In this document: positions 10,204-18,547 of the stretch, in pieces | Numbering within the stretch: position 1 is the stretch's first letter | How the letters are laid out: each line of letters begins with the position of its first letter | Assembly (NCBI RefSeq): GCF_001425745.1 | Contig: NZ_LMDF01000006.1 | Location: 444,036 to 508,035, forward strand | Direction: 5' to 3' | DNA length: 64,000 nucleotides | From: Caulobacter sp. Root343 | GTDB lineage: Bacteria > Pseudomonadota > Alphaproteobacteria > Caulobacterales > Caulobacteraceae | Notes under the pieces: generated by a model | What the model was told of the DNA's origin: nothing | Seen by the model: only the letters and a program-made list of their open reading frames with translations | The model's database searches: none | Program-made: the position numbers and the translations under genes

Positions 10204-11909
10204 GCAAGCGGTCGATCCTTCTCGCCCTGGCCCTGCTGGCCGCCTCGCCGACGTTCGCGGCGGAGCAGAAGGCGTGGCTGCCGGATCAAGGCGACGGGAC
10301 CTATCGCAACCCCGTGTTGGCGGGGGACTATTCCGATCCGGACGTGATGCGGGTCGGCCAATTCTACTACCTGACCGCCTCGTCGTTCACGAACACGCCG
10401 GGCCTGCCGATTCTGCGCTCGACCGATCTGGTGAACTGGACGCTGATCGGCCACGCCCTCACCGACATCCCGCCCGTGGCCCATCACATGACCCCGCGCC
10501 GCGGCGGCGGGGTCTGGGCGCCCGCCATCCGCCATCACGGCGGCAAGTTCATGATCTACTATCCGGATCCGGACTTCGGGGTGTTTCTGGTCACCGCCAA
10601 GGATCCGGCCGGGCCGTGGAGCAAGCCGGTGCTGGTCGACGACGCCAAGGGCATGATCGATCCCGCGCCGTTCTGGGATGACGACGGCCAAGGCTGGCTG
10701 GTCCACGGCTGGGCGCGCAGCCGCGCGGGCATCGCCAACGTCATCAGCCTGCGAAGGCTGAACGCGGCGGGCGACAAGGCCGTGGGCGAGCGGATCAAGA
10801 TCATCGATGGCGAAACCCAGCTCAAGGTCATGACCTCGCGCGGGCCGTTCCCGTGGATGACCACCGAGGGCCCCAAGCTCTACAAGCGCGACGGCTGGTA
10901 CTATGTGTTCGCGCCCAGTGGCAGCGTGAAGGGCGGCTGGCAGGGCGTGTTCCGCTCGCGCAAGCTGACCGGGCCCTATGAGGGCCGCGACGTGCTGGAT
11001 CAGGGCAAGACCGAGGTCAACGGCCCGCACCAGGGCGCCTGGGTGACCACGCCCACGGGTGAGGATTGGTTCCTGCACTTCCAGGACTTCGACTCCTACG
11101 GCCGCCGGGTCTGGCTGCAGCCGATGGCCTGGAAGGACGGCTGGCCGGTGATCGGGACCGACCCCGATGGCGACGGCATCGGCGAACCGGTGCTCACGTA
11201 TCGCAAACCCAAGAGCGCCGTGGCCTCGGCGATCGCCGCCCCGCCGGACAGTGACCGCTTCGACGGCAAGCTGTCGCCGGCCTGGCAGTGGAACGCCAAT
11301 GCGCAGGCCGACTGGGCGGACCTGAAGGCCGCGCCCGGCAAGCTGCGCCTGAAGTCGATCTCGGGTTCGGAGAACCTCTGGGAAGTCGGGGCGCTTCTGA
11401 CCCAGAAGCTGCCGGCCGAGCGATTCACCGTTACCACCAAGCTGACCTTCGCGCCGCGCGCGGTGGGGGAGCGGACGGGCCTTGTGATGTTCGGCTCGGA
11501 CTATGCCTGGCTCGGCCTGCGCAACGGCAAGGACGGGCTGTCCCTGGTCCGTGTGGACCGCGCGGGCGCCGACGCCTTCAAGCCTGAGCAGGTCACGAAG
11601 GTGCTGGAAACCGCGCCCGCCACCGTGTGGTTGCGGCTGTCGGCAGAGCCGGTGACCGTGGCCGATCCGCCGCCGGGCTTCTCGCCTTATTGGCCGTCGA
11701 TGCTGCGCTCGACCCACGCCAAGGTGACGTTCAGCTACAGTCTCGACGGCGTGACCTATAGGCCCGCGGGCGAGCCGTTCGTCAGCAAGCCTGGCCGCTG
11801 GGTCGGCGCCCAGATGGGCCTGTTCGCCCAGGCGCCCAGCGGCACGCCGTCCAATACCTCGACCCGTATCGGCTGGTCGGACGTCGAAGAGTTTCTCGTC
11901 GGTCCTTGA
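10200..11909 (+). CDS. GH43 glycoside hydrolase (subfamily 12-like), exported
   Basis: A 569-residue periplasmic enzyme of the GH43 five-bladed propeller family, with activities such as beta-xylosidase or alpha-L-arabinofuranosidase. The signal peptide is residues 1-20 (ILLALALLAASPTFA). The three acidic residues of the family are visible: base Asp in GDYSDPDVM, pKa-modulating Asp in GMIDPAPFWDD, and acid Glu in TTEGPKLY. The C-terminal 200 residues form a beta-sandwich of the type often fused to GH43. GTG 10200 overlaps the GH97 stop, and GGAGG is positioned at 10188-10192, so GH97 and GH43 are one operon under the 8189 operator. Linkage specificity cannot be read from sequence. Confidence 0.9.
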   Translation: MSKRSILLALALLAASPTFAAEQKAWLPDQGDGTYRNPVLAGDYSDPDVMRVGQFYYLTASSFTNTPGLPILRSTDLVNWTLIGHALTDIPPVAHHMTPRRGGGVWAPAIRHHGGKFMIYYPDPDFGVFLVTAKDPAGPWSKPVLVDDAKGMIDPAPFWDDDGQGWLVHGWARSRAGIANVISLRRLNAAGDKAVGERIKIIDGETQLKVMTSRGPFPWMTTEGPKLYKRDGWYYVFAPSGSVKGGWQGVFRSRKLTGPYEGRDVLDQGKTEVNGPHQGAWVTTPTGEDWFLHFQDFDSYGRRVWLQPMAWKDGWPVIGTDPDGDGIGEPVLTYRKPKSAVASAIAAPPDSDRFDGKLSPAWQWNANAQADWADLKAAPGKLRLKSISGSENLWEVGALLTQKLPAERFTVTTKLTFAPRAVGERTGLVMFGSDYAWLGLRNGKDGLSLVRVDRAGADAFKPEQVTKVLETAPATVWLRLSAEPVTVADPPPGFSPYWPSMLRSTHAKVTFSYSLDGVTYRPAGEPFVSKPGRWVGAQMGLFAQAPSGTPSNTSTRIGWSDVEEFLVGP

Positions 11910-11960
11910 TCGCGGACACCGACGCGTTTGATCGCGCGCCGGCGCCTGCTAAGGACTGTG

Positions 11961-11977
11961 TTTGTTATCGTCACCAA
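11961..11977. promoter_or_regulatory. degenerate LacI-type operator upstream of regulator 2
   Basis: TTTGTTATCGTCACCAA is an imperfect palindrome centred on CG that resembles the TTGATAWC half-site of the regional operator. It sits just before the TTG at 11990, consistent with autoregulation of the second LacI gene. The match is weak. Confidence 0.4.
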
Positions 11978-11989
11978 TCGCGAGGCCGC

Positions 11990-13081
11990 TTGACCGAAAC
12001 GCGTGAGAGCAAGGCCCGGAAACGTCGAGAGCCCGCCAAGGCCGACGACCCCTCGCGGCCCATCACCATCCACGACGTGGCGCGCCACGCCGGGGTCGGC
12101 TCGATGACGGTGTCGCGGGTGATCCGGGGCGCGGCCAATGTCAGTCCGGCCATGCGCGAGCGGGTCGAGGCCTCGGTGCGCGCTCTGAACTACCAGGTCA
12201 ATGTCGCGGCGCGGGCGACGCGTTCCCGGACCACGGCGGCGCGGATCGGCATCCTCTACAGCAACCCCAGCGCCTCGTATCTCAGCGAGATCATGGTCGG
12301 CGGGCTGGAGCAGAGCTCCAAGCTGGCCAGCCACCTGCTGCTGGAGCGCTGCGAGGGTCTGGCTGGCCAGCAGGCGGCCGTGAAGCGGCTGCTGGCGGCG
12401 GGCGTGGACGGGGTGATCCTGCCGCCGCCGCTGTGCGACTCCCGGCCGACCATCAACCGTTTGCGCGCCGCCGGGGTGACTGTCCTGGCCCTGGCGACGG
12501 CGCGGCCGATGCCGGACGTTTCCTGCGTACGGATCGACGACTTCCAGGGAGCCTTGGCCATGACGCGGCGGCTGGTGGCCTTGGGTCATCGCGACATCGC
12601 GTTCATCAAGGGCGATCCGCTGCACACCCCCACCGAGGTGCGCTTCGAAGGCTTCGCGGCGGGCATGGCCGAGGCAGGGATCACGGTCCGGCAGGAATGG
12701 ATCGCCGAGGGCCTGTTCACCTATCGCTCGGGCCTGGCGGCGGCCGAGCAGTTGCTGGACGGACCGATGCGACCCACCGCGATCTTCGCCAGCAACGACG
12801 ACATGGCCGCCGCGGCCCTGGCCGTCGCCCATGGCCGCCAGATTGCCGTACCCCAGGACCTGACCGTCTGCGGCTTCGACGACACCGCGGTGGCGACCAC
12901 GGTCTGGCCCGAGCTGACCACCATCCACCAGCCCATCGCCGCCATGGGGCGGACGGCCGTGGCGCTGATCGCCGACCAGATCCGCGCCGAAAAAGCCGGC
13001 GGCGACCCCGCGCCCGACCATCATCTGATGAAGTTCACCCTGATCGAGCGCGGCTCGTCGGGACCGGCGCCGGGCGTCTAG
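11990..13081 (+). CDS. LacI-family transcriptional regulator 2
   Basis: A 363-residue LacI-type regulator with helix-turn-helix TIHDVARHAGVGSMTVSRVI and hinge NVAARATRSRT, then an effector-binding domain containing LPPPLCDSRP and GFDDTAVATTVWPELTTIHQP. The reading frame is open from 11906 inside the GH43 stop region, but the basic N-terminus beginning at TTG 11990 (LTETRESKARKRR) leaves room for a promoter and operator-like site at 11961, so I prefer that start. It is paralogous to the regulator at 7006-8040. It lies downstream of GH97-GH43 and converges with the ROK kinase gene, their stops overlapping. Likely controls the TGATAWCGWTATCA regulon together with its paralogue. Confidence 0.9.
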   Translation: MTETRESKARKRREPAKADDPSRPITIHDVARHAGVGSMTVSRVIRGAANVSPAMRERVEASVRALNYQVNVAARATRSRTTAARIGILYSNPSASYLSEIMVGGLEQSSKLASHLLLERCEGLAGQQAAVKRLLAAGVDGVILPPPLCDSRPTINRLRAAGVTVLALATARPMPDVSCVRIDDFQGALAMTRRLVALGHRDIAFIKGDPLHTPTEVRFEGFAAGMAEAGITVRQEWIAEGLFTYRSGLAAAEQLLDGPMRPTAIFASNDDMAAAALAVAHGRQIAVPQDLTVCGFDDTAVATTVWPELTTIHQPIAAMGRTAVALIADQIRAEKAGGDPAPDHHLMKFTLIERGSSGPAPGV

Positions 13082-14007
13082 GCGGTCACTGCCGCCAGCG
13101 CCCGGACCTCGTCCAGCGACCACAGCCGCGCGGCGCCCCGCACGCCCGAGGCGTCGCCCCAGACGGCGGGCGCGATCCTGGCGCGCCATGGGTCGGCGAA
13201 AACGCGTGGCGCGATCAGGGCCGGCAGGCGGGCGTAGATTTCCGAGACGTTCGACAGCCCGCCGCCCAGCACGATCACGTCGGGATCGACGATGTTACAC
13301 AGCACGGCGACGGCCCGGCCCAGGCGATCCAGATAGCGGTCGAAGGCGGCGGTCGCCTCGGCTTCGCCGGCGCGAAAGCGGCCGATGATCGCCTCGCCCG
13401 GCAGGTCCAGCCCGGTGGCGCGGCGGAAGTCGTGGCGCAGGCCGGTGCCGGAGATCCACATCTCCAGGCACCCGCGCTGGCCGCACCAGCATTGGGGTCC
13501 GTCCTGCTCCTCGTCCGTTGGCCAGGGCAGCGGCATGTGGCCCCATTCGCCGGCGATGCCGTTGGGACCCTCGATCAGCTTGCCGTCGATGGTCAGGCCG
13601 CCGCCGCAGCCGGTGCCCAGGATGATGGCGAAGGCGAGCTTGGCGCCGGCCGCCGCGCCGTCTACGGCCTCGGACAGCGCCAGGCAATTGGCGTCGTTGG
13701 CTAGCCGCACAGGACGGCCCAGGGCCTCGGACAGATCCTCGCGGAAGCGGCGGCCGTTCAGATACAGCGAGTTGGCGTTGCGCATCACGCCGGACGCCGG
13801 CGAGATCGAGCCGGGCGCGCCGACGCCCAGCGTCCCGCGCTGGCCAACCTGCTGCTCAAGCTTGGCCACCAGATCGCGCACCACCGTCAGCGCCGCGTCG
13901 TAGCCGCCGGGGTTCGGAACGCGTGCTCGGGCCAGCACCTGGCCGGCCGCGTCCAGGGCGGCGGCCTCGACCTTGGTGCCGCCGAAATCCACGCCGATCT
14001 GGATCAC
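13078..14007 (-). CDS. ROK-family sugar kinase (fructokinase/mannokinase-like)
   Basis: A 309-residue ATP-dependent hexokinase of the ROK family, probably phosphorylating fructose, mannose or another hexose released by the upstream hydrolases. The phosphate-binding DFGGTK motif is at the N-terminus, IILGTGCGGG marks the second lobe, and the zinc-binding signature is complete: GEWGH followed by CWCGQRGCLE. The spacing and the MWISGTGL segment resemble bacterial Mak fructokinases. Start GTG 14007 overlaps the GH88 stop (GTGA), with GGGAG about ten bases upstream; a TTG one codon earlier is possible. It is the third gene of the MFS-GH88-ROK operon and acts in the cytoplasm. Confidence 0.9.
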   Translation of the reverse strand: MIQIGVDFGGTKVEAAALDAAGQVLARARVPNPGGYDAALTVVRDLVAKLEQQVGQRGTLGVGAPGSISPASGVMRNANSLYLNGRRFREDLSEALGRPVRLANDANCLALSEAVDGAAAGAKLAFAIILGTGCGGGLTIDGKLIEGPNGIAGEWGHMPLPWPTDEEQDGPQCWCGQRGCLEMWISGTGLRHDFRRATGLDLPGEAIIGRFRAGEAEATAAFDRYLDRLGRAVAVLCNIVDPDVIVLGGGLSNVSEIYARLPALIAPRVFADPWRARIAPAVWGDASGVRGAARLWSLDEVRALAAVTA

Positions 14008-15224
14008 CAATAGGGCTCCCAGACGCGCGTCAGGCGCACCAGCGCCTCGAGGAAGAAGTAGTCGCCCCAGATGCAGGCCTCGTCGACGCCGACGCCGTTT
14101 GGCATGTGGTAGACGGCATGGGCCAGGACGCCGGTCCCGGCCGGCCCTAAGGGCAACAGGTAGCGCTCGCCCAGCACGTCGACCATGGCCAGGGCGGCGG
14201 CCGCATAGGTCTCGCGGTCGGGATCATCCAGCGGCAGGGCGCGGGTCAGCTCCAGCAGGCCGCAGGCGGCAATGGCGGCGGCCGAGCTGTCGCGCGGCTG
14301 CGTGTCGTCGGTGAAGACGAGGTCCCAGCAGCAGATCAGGTCTTCCGGCAGGCGATTGAGGAAGTAGTTGGCCAGCCGCGCGGCGACTTCGATCAGCGCC
14401 GGGTCGGCGTGGTGGCGGTGAACCAGCGGGAAGCCCGACACACCCCAGGCCTGGCCGCGGGCCCAGCACGAGCTGTCGCTGAAACCCTGGTGGGTGGTCC
14501 CGCGCAGGGGCGCGCCGGAGCGCGGGTCCATGAAGAAGGTATGGAAGGTCGAGGCGTCGGGTCGGACGATGTAACGCGCCGCCTGGGCGATGTGGCGGTT
14601 GGCGGCCTGAGCGAAGGCGGGCTCGCCGGTCTCTTCCCCGGCCCAGTAGAGCAGGGGGAGGTTCAGGTTGCAGTCGATGATCATCCGGCCAGCCTGGCTG
14701 GGGTCGGAGAGGTCGCCCCAGGCCTGGATCACGCCGGCCACGGGCAGATAGCGGTCCAGCAGCTTCCGCGCGGCGGCCAGGGCCGCGTCACGCGCGACGG
14801 TGTCGCCCGTCAGCTTCCAGGCGGGGACGCAGGACAGCGAATAGAGAAATCCCAGGTCGTGGTGGTCGACGGCGATCGCGTTGTCGATCCGGTCGCGGAA
14901 GCTCAGCACCTGGCGCTCGGCCGCCTCGCGATAGCGGTGCTCGCCGGTGGCTTCCCAAGCCAGCCACAGCATTCCGGTCCAGAAGCCGTTGGTCCATTCG
15001 GTGTTGTCGATCGCCGGGTACACGCCGCCCTGGCTGGAGGGGGCGGGGAAGGCGTCGGTGAAAACCTCGAGATTCCGATCGATCCGCTGCAGCACCGCGG
15101 CCAGGATCGCGTCGAGACGGGCGCGGTCGGGCCGCGGGCGGCGGAGGATCTCGCCGGCCCGCGCGATGGGGGCGCGCTGGGCGGACTCGCGGGCGGCGGG
15201 CGGCCAGGGGGTGGAATGGATCAT
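14004..15224 (-). CDS. GH88 unsaturated glucuronyl hydrolase
   Basis: A 406-residue alpha/alpha-barrel enzyme that removes 4,5-unsaturated glucuronyl residues from oligosaccharides made by polysaccharide lyases. The hallmark aspartates are in VDHHDLGFLY (D123) and IIDCNLNLPLLYW (D184); their 61-residue spacing equals that of the Bacillus UGL pair D88/D149. IDNTEWTNGFWTGMLWLAWE is also typical. No signal peptide is evident, so it is probably cytoplasmic and acts after uptake by the MFS transporter, whose stop lies two bases upstream of this ATG. A longer open frame runs further upstream but only shadows the transporter. No polysaccharide lyase gene is in the window. Confidence 0.92.
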   Translation of the reverse strand: MIHSTPWPPAARESAQRAPIARAGEILRRPRPDRARLDAILAAVLQRIDRNLEVFTDAFPAPSSQGGVYPAIDNTEWTNGFWTGMLWLAWEATGEHRYREAAERQVLSFRDRIDNAIAVDHHDLGFLYSLSCVPAWKLTGDTVARDAALAAARKLLDRYLPVAGVIQAWGDLSDPSQAGRMIIDCNLNLPLLYWAGEETGEPAFAQAANRHIAQAARYIVRPDASTFHTFFMDPRSGAPLRGTTHQGFSDSSCWARGQAWGVSGFPLVHRHHADPALIEVAARLANYFLNRLPEDLICCWDLVFTDDTQPRDSSAAAIAACGLLELTRALPLDDPDRETYAAAALAMVDVLGERYLLPLGPAGTGVLAHAVYHMPNGVGVDEACIWGDYFFLEALVRLTRVWEPYW

Positions 15225-15226
15225 GT

Positions 15227-16495
15227 TCAATTGACCTTGGCGAGGTCCGGACCGAGGTCGGCCCGGGCCAGCGGCGGCAGCGGCTCGGCCTCGGCGACGG
15301 TCCGGGGCGTGGGGGACAGGCTGAACAGCGAGGCCAGCCAGAAGGCGGCTGCGCCCAGGGCGATCAGCAGGTAGGTGTGGGGGAAGCCGATCAGGTCGTA
15401 GCTCTTGCCGACGATCGGCGACAGGATGGCCAGGCCCAGCGAGTGGCCGAAGCTGACGCCCACCAGATAGAGGGTCGAGGCCAGGCGGGTCTCGAAGTGG
15501 AAGGCGATGTAGCGGAAGATCGACACCGCCAGGATCGGCAGCTCGATCGCGTGCAGCATCTTCATGGCCGAGATGGCCCACGGACCGGCGACCAACCCCG
15601 AGCCGGCGATGCGGACGATCATGATCGACGCCGCCAGCAGCAGGCCTCGCTTGGCGCCGATGCGATTGACGATGAACGGCGCCACAAACAGCATCCCGGC
15701 CTCGACGAAGATCTGCGCCGAGTTCAGGTAACCGAACATCGCCGCGCCCTGCTTCGGGTCCGCGAACTGGGAGGCGTAGTAGGCCGGGAACTGCTGGTCG
15801 TAGACCTGGTAGAGATTGGTCACGCCCAGGATCAGCACCATGAAACCCCAGAACTTGGGCAGCTTCAGGATGGCCAGCGCGTCCAGCGGCTTCAAGCTGT
15901 CGGAGCGCTGACGTTCGTCGTCGGTGGTCTCGACCTTGGTCAAGGCCAGCAGCGGCAGCAGCAGCAGGCCCGCGACCGAGGCCAGGGCGAAGTTGATCAT
16001 CGGGTCGATGTTGAACAGCCGGCCCGAGAAGAACGCCGCGAAGGCGAAGCCCAGCGAACCCCAAAGGCGCGCGCGGCTGTACTCGAAGCCGTATTTGCGG
16101 CCCACGCGGTCGACATAGGACTCGATCGCGTAGCTGCCGGCGATGAAGGTCACGCCCAGATAGGCCCCACCGATCGCCGCGCCCAGCAGCAGGTTGGTCT
16201 TCAGCAGCGGCCCGTAGACGAAGGCGAAGAAGGCGCCGGAGAGCAGGACGAGGATACCCACGGTCCAGAGGATGGTCTTGCGCAGCCCCGCCTTGTCCGA
16301 GACGAAGCCGTAGATCGGCTGCGAGGCCATGGCGAAGACGAAGTTGGCGGCGAACACCACACCGGTCTGGGCGCCGGTCAGGCCGAGGGTGCGCTTGAGC
16401 CACAGGGCCAGCAGCGAGATGCTCATGGCCTGGGCGAAGAAGTACAGGAACAGGAAGGCGCTGAGCAGCGCGTAGTTCTTCTTCTTCAAGTTCAT
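15227..16495 (-). CDS. MFS oligosaccharide transporter
   Basis: A 422-residue inner-membrane transporter with twelve predicted helices. It resembles the oligosaccharide:H+ symporter branch of the major facilitator superfamily, with a short loop containing KAGLRK between helices 2 and 3 and a cytoplasmic central loop after LLALTKVE. ATG 16495 (MNLKKKN) has GGGAGG at a good distance. It is the first gene of the MFS-GH88-ROK operon, divergent from GH28, with an operator at 16571-16584 in its promoter. The likely cargo is the unsaturated uronyl oligosaccharide cleaved by the neighbouring GH88; this is inferred from gene order only. Confidence 0.87.
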   Translation of the reverse strand: MNLKKKNYALLSAFLFLYFFAQAMSISLLALWLKRTLGLTGAQTGVVFAANFVFAMASQPIYGFVSDKAGLRKTILWTVGILVLLSGAFFAFVYGPLLKTNLLLGAAIGGAYLGVTFIAGSYAIESYVDRVGRKYGFEYSRARLWGSLGFAFAAFFSGRLFNIDPMINFALASVAGLLLLPLLALTKVETTDDERQRSDSLKPLDALAILKLPKFWGFMVLILGVTNLYQVYDQQFPAYYASQFADPKQGAAMFGYLNSAQIFVEAGMLFVAPFIVNRIGAKRGLLLAASIMIVRIAGSGLVAGPWAISAMKMLHAIELPILAVSIFRYIAFHFETRLASTLYLVGVSFGHSLGLAILSPIVGKSYDLIGFPHTYLLIALGAAAFWLASLFSLSPTPRTVAEAEPLPPLARADLGPDLAKVN

Positions 16496-16570
16496 GGCCG
16501 GCGCCTCCCTTGTCCGGAGGGGGCCCGCTGCTTCGGCGGACTGACCGGACCTTTCGGTCATAGAACATGC

Positions 16571-16584
16571 TGATAACGATACCA
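16571..16584. promoter_or_regulatory. LacI-type operator TGATAACGATACCA
   Basis: One-mismatch copy of the regional palindrome, 76 bases before the MFS transporter start. It is probably the operator of the MFS-GH88-ROK operon. Confidence 0.7.
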
Positions 16585-16636
16585 ACTAATTTTCGTCAGC
16601 GATCCGCGGTTTTCCGAATGGCTTGCGCAAAGTAAC

Positions 16637-16650
16637 TGATATCGATATCA
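16637..16650. promoter_or_regulatory. LacI-type operator TGATATCGATATCA (perfect palindrome)
   Basis: Perfect 14-bp palindrome on the GH28 side of the divergent promoter, 172 bases before the GH28 start and 66 bases from the centre of the 16571 site. Confidence 0.8.
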
Positions 16651-16699
16651 ATTGCACGTCCTTCGGGACCTCCCTCTGCATGGCGGCCTTCGGGCCGAT

Positions 16700-16732
16700 G
16701 GGGCGTCGGCGGGTCCGACGCCCCTCCTTTTC
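16700..16732 (+). terminator. hairpin with T tract in the GH28 leader
   Basis: Stem GGGGCGTCGG (16700-16709), loop CGGGT, stem CCGACGCCCC (16715-16724), then TCCTTTTC. It has the form of an intrinsic terminator but lies between the operator and the GH28 start, so it may attenuate GH28 transcription or end a short leader RNA. Smaller hairpins with TTCG loops precede it at 16658-16669 and 16684-16697. Confidence 0.6.
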
Positions 16733-16821
16733 GACCGCGGGCGCAGCGTGTCGGGATGGTCCTTCGAGGGCGAGGCGATACAAGAACAAGCTGGACAGCG
16801 CCGTCCGAAGGGAGACCGTCC

Positions 16822-18252
16822 ATGATCCGATCCGCCGTCCTGTTGGGCGCTTCCTTGGCGGCCTTGGCGTTGCTGGCGCCCGTGTCCCACGCCTGGTCGC
16901 AGGAAACCTCGGAGGCGGGGCTCTACACCTACGCCGCGCCGCCGCCGAAGCTGCTCTACGCTCTGCACAATGACGACTTCACCGTGCGCGTGCGCCGGCC
17001 CGGCGGGCCGTGGCGGGACCTCTACGAATATACCGCCAAGATCGACCAGGACGGCCCCAGCGACGTCTCGATGGTGCAGTTCGATTTCGCGGGCGGAACG
17101 GTCGAGATCGGGATCGAGAAGAACAACGGCGACTTCCGGCGCGTCGAGGTGCGGCCCGTCGCCAACGCCATCAAGCCCAGGATCGAGAACGGCCGCGTGG
17201 TCTTCACGATCGACAAGCCTCAGAACCTGTCCGTCGAGTTCGACGGCGACCGGCTGCACAACCTGCATATCTTCGCTGGCGCGCCGATCCCTCGGCCAGC
17301 GCCGGGGCCGGACGTCGTGGTGTTCGAGCCGGGCATCCACGCGCCGCCCGAGGGCGGGGCTTTCTTTCCGGTCAAGTCGGGCCAGACGATCTATGTCGCC
17401 GGCGGCGCGCTGCTGCAGGGCACGTTCAGGCCGGAAAAGGTCGAGAACGTCCGGATCATCGGCCACGGCATCGTCGTCCGCCCGGCCGACCAGTTGACGG
17501 TCCAGGATTCGCGCAACGTGACGGTCGAGGGCCTGACCTTCCTGACGCCGGCGCACGGCACGATCGCCTGCTCGTCGTCGCGCCAGGTGGCGTTCAAGGA
17601 CATCAAGACGATCAGCAACGGCCAATGGTCCGACGGCATCAACGTGTTCGCCTGCCAGGACTTCGAGGTCGAACGCGCCTTCGTGCGAACCTCGGACGAC
17701 AGCATCGCGATCTACGCCACGCGCAAGGACGGCATAGGCGACACCCGCCACGTGCGCGTGAGCCATTCGGTGTTCTGGCCCGACGTCGCCCACGCGATCT
17801 TCATCGGCCTGCATGGCGACAGCAAGACGCCCAATACCTTGGACGACATCGCCTTCGACGACATCGACGTGCTGGACCTGGACGAGGACGATCCAGAATA
17901 TCAAGGCGTGATGGCGATCAGCGCGGGCGACACCAACACGGTGCGGAACGTCGCCTTCAGCCACGTGCGCGTCGAGCACATCCAGGAAGGCAAGCTGTTC
18001 AACCTGCGCACCGTCTACAACGGCAAGTACAACACCAGCCCGGGGCTTCTGGTCGAGGGGATCCATTTCCGCGACATCACCTATTCGGGCGCCGGTTGGG
18101 CCAGCCCCTCGACGATCGCCGGCCTCGCCCCCGACCGCCCGGTGCGCGACATCACGTTCGAGAACGTGATGATCGCCGGCCGCAAGCTGACCGCCAAGGA
18201 CCATGATGTGATCGAGATCGGTCCGAACGTGGAGGGTGTCCGGTTCAAGTAG
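16822..18252 (+). CDS. GH28-like exported beta-helix glycoside hydrolase
   Basis: A 476-residue secreted right-handed beta-helix protein. The signal peptide is residues 1-25 (LLGASLAALALLAPVSHA), followed by a ~150-residue N-terminal beta domain (YALHNDDFTVRVRRPGG) and the helix. Three aspartates match the GH28 catalytic set: D271 in WSDGINV and D292/D293 in SDDSIAIY, with the 21/22 spacing of fungal polygalacturonases. The usual Gly-His-Gly and Arg-Ile-Lys motifs are not recognisable, so the substrate may not be plain polygalacturonate. ATG 16822 is preceded by AAGGGAG. It lies divergent to the MFS-GH88-ROK operon and upstream of a TBDT, with the same operator on both sides. Confidence 0.82.
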   Translation: MIRSAVLLGASLAALALLAPVSHAWSQETSEAGLYTYAAPPPKLLYALHNDDFTVRVRRPGGPWRDLYEYTAKIDQDGPSDVSMVQFDFAGGTVEIGIEKNNGDFRRVEVRPVANAIKPRIENGRVVFTIDKPQNLSVEFDGDRLHNLHIFAGAPIPRPAPGPDVVVFEPGIHAPPEGGAFFPVKSGQTIYVAGGALLQGTFRPEKVENVRIIGHGIVVRPADQLTVQDSRNVTVEGLTFLTPAHGTIACSSSRQVAFKDIKTISNGQWSDGINVFACQDFEVERAFVRTSDDSIAIYATRKDGIGDTRHVRVSHSVFWPDVAHAIFIGLHGDSKTPNTLDDIAFDDIDVLDLDEDDPEYQGVMAISAGDTNTVRNVAFSHVRVEHIQEGKLFNLRTVYNGKYNTSPGLLVEGIHFRDITYSGAGWASPSTIAGLAPDRPVRDITFENVMIAGRKLTAKDHDVIEIGPNVEGVRFK

Positions 18253-18287
18253 GCCAACCTCGGGACGAGCCAGTTCTCACAAACGTG

Positions 18288-18301
18288 TGATATCGATATC
18301 A
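18288..18301. promoter_or_regulatory. LacI-type operator TGATATCGATATCA (perfect palindrome)
   Basis: First of two operators in the 295-bp gap before the TBDT; identical to the 16637 site. Its centre is 57 bases from the second site, a spacing compatible with looping or cooperative binding. Confidence 0.8.
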
Positions 18302-18344
18302 TATGTGGCCATTTGTCCGACTAATGGCCTTGCCAAGTCTCCAT

Positions 18345-18358
18345 TGATAACGATATCA
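18345..18358. promoter_or_regulatory. LacI-type operator TGATAACGATATCA
   Basis: Second operator before the TBDT, extended to the 18-bp near-palindrome ATTGATAACGATATCAAT (18343-18360). Confidence 0.8.
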
Positions 18359-18547
18359 ATAATTACGGCCATAGAGCCGAAGACATCAGAACGGCCCCGG
18401 CGCACGATGCGTCCAAGGCCGTCAGGGAGTGAAACCGGGCGCGTCGCGCCCCATGAGTTCGGACAAACATCCGCCGACAGGCGAAACGCATTCGGGGAAC
18501 TCGACGCCGGCCACAGAGTCCAGCGCGGGTCCACGGGAGGGGACACC

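Larger units (their letters stand above)
16496..16821. promoter_or_regulatory. divergent promoter region between MFS operon and GH28
   Basis: A 326-bp gap without a credible gene. It contains two LacI-type operators (16571-16584 and 16637-16650), then on the GH28 side three TTCG- or GC-rich hairpins, the last of which looks like an intrinsic terminator (16700-16732). Confidence 0.6.

Noticed and set aside
14004-16568. 854-codon open frame spanning GH88 and the MFS gene
   Set aside because: Its first half is the wrong frame of the MFS transporter, which has its own start, ribosome binding site and stop at 15227; only the part from 15224 is the GH88 protein.
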